NCBI GenBank assembly: GCA_026391075.1
Contig: JAPLES010000045.1
Coordinates: 28,405-62,873 of the forward strand
Length of the DNA stretch: 34,469 nucleotides
Source of the DNA: Bacteroidota bacterium
GTDB lineage: Bacteria; Bacteroidota; Bacteroidia; Chitinophagales; LD1
Reading direction: 5' to 3'
The notes under the pieces are model-generated. The model was not told the origin of the DNA, ran no database searches, and saw only the letters and a program-made list of their open reading frames with translations. Each line of letters opens with the position of its first letter. The first letter of the stretch is position 1. Made by a program: the position numbers and the translations under genes. This document shows, one piece after another, positions 26,474-34,469 of the stretch.

Positions 26474-27556
26474 TTATAAATCCTCCATCAGCCGAATAAT
26501 AAAACCTGAGGGCAAGGTTTCAACAAAAATTAGATTTCTTATTTCCTGTACTTCGTCTAAACTGTTGATAGTTACTCCACAGCCCGAAATTCTTTTTCCT
26601 ATTAAATCATTCAACACTTTTGATTCGTTAATAGCGTGCTTTCTTTCTTCTTTTACAACAGCTGTTTCACGCTTAGGGGTTATTGGTTCGTGATAAACAG
26701 CGTTCGTTACCGGAATAGAATAGCTGCTTTCTCTTTTTACACGTTGAGAATTAGCGTTGTCATTGGCAACCGAAGCGTTTGTTGCTGCAAGAGGCTCTTG
26801 AATTGTAGAAGCGGTATCAACCAATGCATTATTGAGTGCTTCGTTTATGGAATCGTTGTTCGTTAAAGAAGTTTCATTTCCGTTAGCTGAACTGCTGAGT
26901 GAATTCTCAGTAGCAACCGAATTACTGTCATATATATTGGCAAAATAAAAGTAAGCCAAACCTACACCCACACTTAATACAACTAACAATAACACAACAG
27001 CTGCTCTGTTACTTTTTCCATTTTTTTCAATTGGTGCAGATGGAATAACAGATTCAACCGTTTCAACTGGTTCATATACTACCTGTTCTTTTCTCACCAA
27101 GTCGAATTCTTCTTTCAACCGATTATGTTCTTGTTCAATTTGTTGTTGAATTTCATCGCGCATTAGGCGCAACATGTCAATAGTTTCCTGCTTGTGTTGT
27201 TCTGTTTCTTCTTTTACTTTAAGAATTTCTTTCTTGAAATTCTCTTCAAACTTTTCGCGCTCAAGTGCTTCGCGCAAAATCATTTCTTTTTCCAGATTTT
27301 CTTTTCTTCTACGGTCGTTTTCATCCAGCTCTTTTCGCATTGTCTCTTGCCGTACAAACTCGGCTTGCTTCTCTTCTTTTTCGGCTAACTCTTTTTCAAT
27401 TTTTTCCTTTTCAATGCGAAGTTTCTCCAGCACATCGCTTTGGTCGGAGAGTAAAATAAAGGCAGGAACAAAAAACGGATTTACAATACCGCATTCACTG
27501 CAATATCGTTGGCTTAATTCTAGTTGATTGCCGCAGGAGCTGCAAAACTTTTTCAT
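26474..27556 (-). CDS. Zinc-ribbon, coiled-coil, single-span membrane protein
   Basis: The 360-residue protein starts with a zinc ribbon CSSCGNQ ... CSECG (Cys 5, 8, 19, 22). Next come a long, highly charged Glu/Lys/Arg coiled coil (about 40-157), one membrane helix (about 185-206, AAVVLLLVVLSVGVGLAYF), a Ser/Asn/Thr-rich low-complexity stretch, and a small C-terminal domain (about 310-360, ISGCGVTINSLDEVQEI). The predicted topology is zinc ribbon and coiled coil in the cytoplasm, the C-terminal domain in the periplasm. The start at 27556 removes eight unlikely residues before MKKFCSSCG. The function is unknown; the layout suggests a scaffold that links the cytoplasm to the periplasmic MORN protein encoded next. 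Confidence 0.75.
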   Translation of the reverse strand: MKKFCSSCGNQLELSQRYCSECGIVNPFFVPAFILLSDQSDVLEKLRIEKEKIEKELAEKEEKQAEFVRQETMRKELDENDRRRKENLEKEMILREALEREKFEENFKKEILKVKEETEQHKQETIDMLRLMRDEIQQQIEQEHNRLKEEFDLVRKEQVVYEPVETVESVIPSAPIEKNGKSNRAAVVLLLVVLSVGVGLAYFYFANIYDSNSVATENSLSSSANGNETSLTNNDSINEALNNALVDTASTIQEPLAATNASVANDNANSQRVKRESSYSIPVTNAVYHEPITPKRETAVVKEERKHAINESKVLNDLIGKRISGCGVTINSLDEVQEIRNLIFVETLPSGFIIRLMEDL

Positions 27557-27980
27557 ACTTTGTTTAAATATGAAGCCCAAAGAAACCTCGGCAGAGGGGT
27601 TTCTAACTATTATTTATCAACAGCTGTGATTTTAAAAAAATGCTCCTACTTAAGAGCTGGAAATGATTATAAAACGGGGCTGTAAAAAAAACCTTTTTAA
27701 AAATCTTCTTTACTTTTCGCAAATAAGATTATATATTGGCAACATAAATAGCGACACACTATTTTAGAATTCAGTATTCGATAACACAACCTTGAGCAAA
27801 GCAAAAGTGAGAATTTAATTTTTGCACCGTGTTTTCTAAGAACGATTCGTCATTGCGGTAAACAGATTTGAAAATTATTTACAGAGAATGAAAAGAAGTA
27901 GTTGATTCATTACTTCAATCTTTACCAAATGCTATTTATTGCGTTTTTGATTTGTTTTTATAAAACTTAAAATCACAGCT
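27557..27980. other. 424-bp AT-rich divergent intergenic region upstream of the SprB-repeat gene
   Basis: No ORF with coding character was seen. A small imperfect hairpin (GAAACC at 27582-27587 with GGTTTC at 27598-27603) lies close to the zinc-ribbon gene start. Several near-matches to TAnnTTTG exist (for example TACTTTTC near 27711 and a TAATTTTTG stretch near 27817), but none has a convincing -33 partner. The region must hold the promoters of both divergent genes and a long leader for the adhesin. Confidence 0.5.
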
Positions 27981-30900
27981 ATGAATCAGTTTTCAACTCC
28001 CTCCGGTAATTTAATAACTACCAAAAATTTCAATTTTAGTTCAAGTTACATCTTGGTTCTTGCGATATTCTTATGTTGCTTTTTTCAGGTGACTGAAGTA
28101 GATGCACAGTGTAGTTATGGTGGAACAGCATATTGCACGGTTGATGCAAGTACACTAGCCTTTCAGCAAGGTCCAACGCAAACTCCAGTATCAGTAGTCG
28201 GAACAGGATGCACTTGTTTCTATGGCGGAGAATATATGCCACTAACCAATGTAAAAGCTGGTGAGGCTTTTACGATTTATACTAATTCAGCTGCATACGA
28301 TAATCAACTAACCATTTTCTTTGAGGGAGATGGTACCGCCTTAGCTTATCAAGATGATGGAGGTCCATGGACACAAGGAGTTGACCGAGCTTCAATCTCG
28401 TTTGTTGCTCCTTACAGCGGAGATTACCGTATTTTAAATAATGTGTATAACTGTGCTACTAATGTCACATGTTTAGATATACGTGTAGCTAAAATATGGC
28501 CTTGGGGGGGTGGTTTTGGAGGAGCAACACCTCCATGTTCTGCATCTTATACCTCTACCAATGTGGGTAGCGGAACATATTCTTATTTGAATCTTACTGC
28601 CGGAAGCAACTATACAATTTCTACTTGCGGCTCCTCATTTAATACACAACTTACTCTTTACAATTATGACGGTACTAATTGGAGACCCTTCGCATATAAT
28701 GGGAAAAACGGAAGTGATTGTAATGGTGTAAATACAGGTTCAGTAACCTTTGAAGCACCAACTACTTCAGGGGCCAATAATTATATAGCAGTTGTAAATC
28801 GTCAAACTAACGAGTCCTTAAATCAGAATGCTTATACAGCCTATAATAACTATGCTCCAGCCGATCAAAAATGGGATGACCATGATTGGTCTGGTGTATC
28901 AGCTATATTGAAATATAGAAATAATGGTGTAACCACCCTTACAGCCACCTCAAGCGGTAATGTTTGTAGCGGGGCTACCAACGGAAGTGTTTCTCTCTCT
29001 CTTAATGGAAGTTGTGCCTCAAATACTTTGATTGCTGGACAGTTTGAACGATTTAATACGAGCTACACTGCACTTAACGGTTATGGTGGACTTTGGACTT
29101 ATAGTGGTGCCGGAACCGCCCAAACCGATGTATCGGGGCAGGCATATTTTTTAAACGGAAATCAGAATAGTTGGACCAATGGTTTTTGGGCGAATAATAC
29201 AGTCACAAGATCGGAAGGCTTGACTTTTTATGGTCGTTGGTATAACACAGGTACGAATAGCATGGTAGGCTGGCATGATAACACAAATGGTACATCTTAT
29301 ACCAATTTAACCTATGCCCTTTATCCTTATAATTCAGGTGGATTAGCTATTTATGAAAATGGCTTGTACCGTGGTGATGTTACCTCAAAAGCTGCAGGCA
29401 TTATAGGTTTGAACAAGTGGATTGAATTCAAAATAGTTCTTCATAATTCTGGAGCATCATACTACGTACGAAATAATCTTAATGGAGCAGCAGGTAGTTG
29501 GACATTAGTGTACTATTCCACTTATTCGAATGCAGCTACACTGAAAGCTGGTGCCGCCCATTATTATTCGGGCAGTGCCTATTTTTACATGGATGACTTG
29601 TTCGTTGGAGGTATGACACAGTATCCAGCCACATCTAGTTTGGGAGCAGGTACATATGATTATATGGCGCAAGATGGTTTCGGAAATGTAGGCCTTGCTT
29701 CGGCTACTATTGGTACTTTCTCAACCGCTAATAATCCAGGAGTTATTTCGCTAACTGCAAGTACTATTTGTACGGGTGGTGCCTCCACAGTTAATAATGT
29801 AACGGCTGCAACCACCGGAAGCCCAGCTTCTACAGGTCCACTTTATAATTATTACTACATGTTAAACGGTGGACCTACCGGTACGGGAGGTACCTGGGTA
29901 GGTTCGGGTCAATCAGCTGCAACATCTTGGGTAGTTCCTAGTGCGGTAACTACTACGGTTGGTTCACATACCATCGCAAGAAAATCAGCATTTAGTTGTG
30001 TAGCCGAAGTTTCAGCACCATTTTTAAATTTAGTTGTAGTAGCCGATCCGTCAGCCCCTACAGCAACAGCATCACCAAACGTAGCTACTGTCTGTGCTGG
30101 GCAAACACTAACCCTCACTGGAGTAACTGATAACGGAGGAGGAACCGGAACATGTAATATTGAGTATTCTGCTAATGGTGGGGCGTATTCTACAACTTTG
30201 CCATCGTTTACTGCTACAGTTGGAACCCGTACTATCGCAATTCGTAAGAACTGCAATGGTTCAGGCTGCGATCTTTCATCGGTAAATACTTATACTTGGT
30301 CCGTTGTAGCCGATCCTATAGTAAATACGCAACCGGTTAATGCATCTTTTTGCCCTGGGGGAACTTACTCTCCTTCGATTACAGCATCAGGAGGAACACC
30401 TTCTCTTGCTTATGTTTGGAAATATTCCACTGATAATTCGTCTTTTAACAATTGTGTAAATGGAACTCCTGTCGGGTCAGTATATTCAAACACTACCTCT
30501 TCAAATACATTTTCAGTTGCCGGTATAACAGCGGCTGGAACGTATTATTATAGGTGTTTTGTTTCGGCAACCGGCTCTAATTGTGATGCCACTCAAAGTA
30601 ATTCGGGAGTGCTAACTGTTTATCCTTATCCTACTTTTACCACTACCCCTTCAAATATTTTGTGCAATGGTGGAACTTCTGGGTCAATCTTGGTGAACGT
30701 AACAGTGGGAACAAGTTTGTTTGATTACTCTAAAAATGCTGGAGGAACCTATGCTGGTTCAAGCAATCAATCAAGCCCTTATACGTTTACAGGACTAACA
30801 GCAGGCAGTTACGACATTGTGGTTAGAGATGCGCATAATTGTGTTAGCTTACCAGTTTCTACAATCGCACTATCCGAGCCATCCAGTTTACCTACACTAA

Positions 30901-33900
30901 CCGAAACACATACTGCTGTACTTTGTAATGGCGGTAGCACCGGAACTATTACCGTTACCGCATCGGGTGGAACAGCAGGGTATAATTATTCAAAAGATGG
31001 TGGTACTAATTATCAAGTGAGTAATGTTTTTTCAGGACTTGCACTAGGTACTTATCAAATAAAAGTGAGAGATGCGAATCTATGCACTACTGCAAATACG
31101 AGTGTTTCAATTACTCAACCTGCAGTTCTCTCTTTCACTTCAAGCAAAACAGATGTGGTTTGTTTTGGTGATAATAATGGAACTATTACTTTGAACGGAA
31201 CTGGTGGGGTGACACCTTATCAATATTCTGATGATAACGGAAGTAGTTATAATGCAGGAACCGATCCGTATACTTTTAGCAGTTTGCCTCCTGCTACTTA
31301 TTTAGTAGGAATTAGAGATGCAAATTTATGCCCTACTACTTTTGTGAGTAAAGTTATTGCAGAACCTGCATTACTTAGCTTTACTACTTCGCAAGTTGAT
31401 ATTCTTTGCAATGGCGATAACACGGGTTCTATTACTGTTTCGGCAACTGGAGGTACAGGTACTTTAGTTTACTCCAAAAATGGTGGAAGCAGTTATCAGT
31501 CGTCTAATATATTTAGTGGCCTAACAGCAGGCACTTATTCTATCAAGGTAAAAGATGCCAATCTTTGTATCACTGCAGCACAATCAGTTACAATTAATGA
31601 ACCATCAAGTTTACCAACACTAACCGAAACGCATACAGCCGTACTTTGTAATGGCGGTAGCACCGGAACTATCACCGTTACCGCATCGGGTGGAACAGCC
31701 GGTTATGAATCACCGTTACCGCATCGGGTGGAACAGCCGGTTATGATTATTCAAAAGATGGTGGTACTAATTATCAAGTGAGCAACGTTTTTTCAGGACT
31801 TGCACAAGGTACTTATCAAATAAAAGTGAGAGATGCGAATCTATGCACTACTGCTAATACGAGTGTTTCAATTACTCAACCTGCAGTTCTTTCCTTCACT
31901 TCAACTAAAACTGATGTGGTTTGTTTTGGTGATAATAATGGAACTATTACTTTGAACGGAACTGGTGGGGTGACTCCTTATCAATATTCTGATGATAACG
32001 GAAGTAGTTATAATGCGGGAACGGACCCGTATACTTTTAGCAGTTTGCCTCCTGCTACTTATTTAGTTGGTATTACAGATGCAAATTCTTGTCCCACTAC
32101 TTTTGTAAGTGTAACAATTGACGAACCTGCCGTTTTAAGTTTTACTACATCTCAAGTAGATGTTCTTTGTAATGGTAATAACACTGGTTCTATTACTGTT
32201 TCGGCAACTGGAGGAACAACGGTTTACCGTTATTCTAGAAACAACGGTATTTCTTACCAGTTAAGCAATGTGTTCAATGGCCTAACAGCTGGCACTTATG
32301 ATATGGTGGTGAAGGATGCTAACAACTGTCTTACTGCATCGCAACAAGTAACAATTACCGAACCCACCGGTGTTACATTTACTACAGCACAGGTACATGT
32401 TCTATGCAATGGGGACAATACTGGAAGCATAACTATTACTGCAGGAGGTGGAACTCCGGGATATACTTATTCCAAAGATAATGGTACGAATTTCCAATTG
32501 AGCAATGTGTTCAGTGCGCTTATAGCAAATGTATATCCGGTAAAAGTGAGAGATGCTAATGGTTGCACTACTACCGCAAGTAATATTTCAATTACAGAAC
32601 CAACTTTGCTTAGCTATACTACCAGCTACACAAACGTAAATTGTAATGGAGTAGGCGATGGTACAATTACCATTAATGGTAGCGGAGGCGTTCAACCATA
32701 TACTTTTTCTATCAACAACGGCAGCACATTTCAGTTTGGCCCCGATCCATTTACTTTCAACAATTTACCGGCAGCTACCTATTTAGCAGGAATTAAGGAT
32801 GATAACGGTTGTGTGAAAGGGTTTACAAGCATTACTATTATTCAACCTACTGCCGTAACCTTTACTACTTCGCAAGTCAATGTTTTGTGCTTTGGAGGTA
32901 ACAATGCTTCAATTACTGTTAGTGCTTCAGGTGGTACTGGAGGCTTTACTTATTCGAAAGATAATGGAACCACTTATCAAGCTTCGAATATTTTCAATGG
33001 CCTTTATGCTGGTAATTATTCAATAAGAGTGAAAGATGCCAGCGGTTGCATAACCGCTGCGTCGATTCTTACTATTACTCAACCTAGCACAGGCTTAACC
33101 GTAACAGCAACTAACGGTAGCCCATACTCAACTACGGTAACAGCAAATCTATATTCCACACCTAGTGGTGGTACCCCTGGATATACTTATAACTGGAGTG
33201 GACCGGCATCATTTGCTACAAACCCTGCGCATTTACTTCAAAATCCAACACGCGCATCCACTACGATAAATATGAGTGGCACATACAAGGTAACAGTTAC
33301 AGATGCTAACGGTTGTTCGGCTTCGGCACAAACAATAATGAATGTATATGATGGGTATGTTTGGATAGGAACCACAAGTACCGATTGGAACAACAACAAT
33401 AACTGGAGCTTCCAAGTTCCAGACTATCCAGATGATTGTACGCAGAAAGCCTATATTCAAGCGGGCACTCCATTTGCTCCAACGTTAAATGTGTCTGGGA
33501 TAACAGTTGGTGCACTTACGTTAGTGAATGGTGCGGTACTTACTCTTGACAATGACCTAACGCTATGCAGTAATTTAGTGGGTTCAACAACCACCTTGGT
33601 TAGTACTATTGGGGGTTCAGGAAAATTAATCATGAAAAGCACTCCGAGTGTTGCACAAACTATTACAGGAAAAACCAAATTCAATACGACTCTGCAAATT
33701 GATAATTCGACTGGAGTAAGTATTACCTCCGGTGCAACACAAATAGTGAATGCGTTAGAATTAAAGTCTGGAGTTTTAAATGTTCTTACTTCCAACCTGT
33801 TGGTTTTCTTAAGCAATTCTTCGAGCCATACTGCTGTAATAGATAACTTCAGCGCAGGAATGAATGGTTCTATCAGCGGTGCCGTTACTATGCAGCGGAA

Positions 33901-34469
33901 GTATGACGCACCTACCTCACCATCCTATAAAACGCAACATTATATGGGGTCACCAGTTGACCAACCACTCTTTACTGCATTTGGCGCTAATGGAACAGAG
34001 GGTCGTGTTATTAATACTCTATGCGATGAGAAAAAAGCTAGCTCCAATTCTCCTGTGGGAAACATGGCGAAGTTTGATGAAAACTGGCCCGATGCCGCAG
34101 TTTGCAATTTGCAGGGCTGGTATATTGTAAAAACCGGAAATGCCGAAAATGGGCGTGGTTATTCGGTGGCTAGAACAGGCGCAGGCTTGCTTACTATAAC
34201 CGGTAATGCCAACCAGGCAACCAATTATACAAGAACTTCTCTTACCAACAGCGGTTGGTCTAACATGACTATACAAGGACATAGAGATACTTCAGGTTGG
34301 CACATTTTATCAAATCCATGGTTGGCGAATTTGTCTTTAAGTGCTAGTGGTGGTGCAGGTATGGATAACCAGGTTGCTGTATGGCAAACAACAGGTCCTT
34401 ACGCAGGCGGTTATCGCTATTACCAGGTAGGTTTTGAACCTGTGAACATTGCTCCATTTCAAGCTTTCC
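27981..34469 (+). CDS. Giant SprB-repeat surface protein (probable T9SS adhesin), partial, frameshifted by a 38-bp duplication
   Basis: A long N-terminus ends in a signal peptide (hydrophobic residues ~23-38, cleavage near VDAQ). Two Cys-rich beta domains follow (about 45-175 and 180-315), then a concanavalin-like domain (about 346-549) and Ig-like modules (about 585-880). About ten SprB repeats of ~80 residues run from 30630 to 33085 with the core pattern VLCNGxxxGxITVxAxGGT ... YSxDxG ... FSGLxxGTYxIKVxDAxxC. A further Ig/PKD-like module comes next, then a WIGTTSTDWNNNNNW segment near 33365. The upstream frame (27981-31781) ends at a TGA just after a 38-bp tandem duplication. Removing one copy restores a frame that is open to the last base. 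SprB is the mobile gliding adhesin of Flavobacterium johnsoniae; this protein shares its repeat type, not proven function. The C-terminus is outside the window. Confidence 0.85.
30630..33085 (+). repeat. SprB repeat array, about ten units of ~240 bp
   Basis: Units start at Leu/Val-Ser/Thr-Phe-Thr-Thr-type strands and contain CNGxxxGxI, a central YSxxxG, and GTYxxxVxDAxxC. Unit length is 79-82 residues. Units 2-4 (30879-31601) and 5-7 (31602 to about 32362) form a higher-order repeat with a period of 723 bp, disturbed only by the 38-bp duplication. The first ~460 bp of these two blocks are almost identical, so a recent three-unit duplication or gene conversion is likely. Confidence 0.85.
31671..31746 (+). 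repeat. Exact 38-bp tandem duplication inside SprB unit 5
   Basis: The 38 bases at 31671-31708 are repeated without change at 31709-31746. As 38 is not a multiple of three, the reading frame shifts and reaches TGA at 31779-31781. With a single copy the protein reads GGTAGYDYSKDGGTNY, as in unit 2. Confidence 0.97.

Noticed and set aside
27582-27603. Riboswitch or structured leader upstream of the SprB-repeat gene
   Set aside because: The only hairpin is short, imperfect and close to the divergent gene start; no known riboswitch core could be recognised.
29909-30256. Antisense ORF of 115 codons inside the SprB-repeat gene
   Set aside because: It is a shadow of the Thr/Val/Gly-rich coding sequence on the plus strand and has no independent domain or start signal.
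30630-33085. CRISPR-like or non-coding tandem repeat
   Set aside because: The repeats are ~240 bp, remain in one reading frame and translate to clear SprB units; there are no short palindromic repeats with unique spacers.
31782-34469. A separate second gene after the frameshift
   Set aside because: The downstream frame begins in the middle of a SprB unit, has no start or promoter, and joins perfectly to the upstream frame when one 38-bp copy is removed.

Overview
The window is AT-rich chromosomal DNA from a member of the Bacteroidota. The phylum call rests on several independent signs: type IX secretion (T9SS) C-terminal sorting domains, a long SprB-repeat adhesin, TAnnTTTG-type promoters, REP-like palindromes whose antisense reads CHPELVEGF, and a division/cell-wall cluster ordered ftsW-murG-murC-ftsQ-ftsA. 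I cannot name the genus. Nearly everything looks vertically inherited; no phage, IS element or CRISPR array was seen.

Layout: (1) 1-8689, the end of the dcw cluster. The tail of an unidentified gene is followed by ftsW, murG and murC with ATGA start/stop overlaps. A divergent pair of secreted T9SS-sorted proteins (3767-6272) interrupts the cluster before ftsQ and ftsA. ftsZ does not follow ftsA. (2) 8759-14662, metabolism and envelope: an L,D-transpeptidase, NADP-isocitrate dehydrogenase, CTP synthase, a translationally coupled pdxJ-plsC pair and a small lipoprotein. (3) 14700-18153, a TPR-class III adenylate cyclase followed 5 nt later by a secreted papain-like cysteine peptidase. (4) 18163-24057, a REP-like hairpin, RNase R, a saccharopine dehydrogenase-like enzyme, tRNA-Ala(GGC), a methyltransferase whose 3' end lies antisense inside the tRNA gene, and a B12-binding radical SAM protein. 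(5) 24180-27556, a membrane-anchored alpha/beta hydrolase and a probable operon of a zinc-ribbon/coiled-coil membrane protein with a MORN-repeat protein. (6) 27981 to the window end, a giant SprB-repeat surface protein that is still open at the edge.

The most striking feature is a cluster of lesions in otherwise well-conserved genes. In-frame stops interrupt the L,D-transpeptidase (TAA, 9332-9334), CTP synthase (TAG, 11413-11415) and the adenylate cyclase (TAA, 15296-15298). An exact 38-bp tandem duplication (31671-31746) frameshifts the adhesin. In each case the same protein continues immediately after the lesion. Ordinary TAA, TAG and TGA codons end the neighbouring genes, so a changed genetic code is unlikely. 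Consensus or assembly error, or recent mutation, is the simplest reading; for the adhesin, slip-strand ON/OFF switching is a testable alternative.

No clearly new defence or biosynthetic system is visible. The best candidates for undescribed biology are the cyclase-papain operon, the zinc-ribbon/MORN operon, a SprB repeat apparently split by an inserted concanavalin-like domain, and the antisense tRNA overlap.
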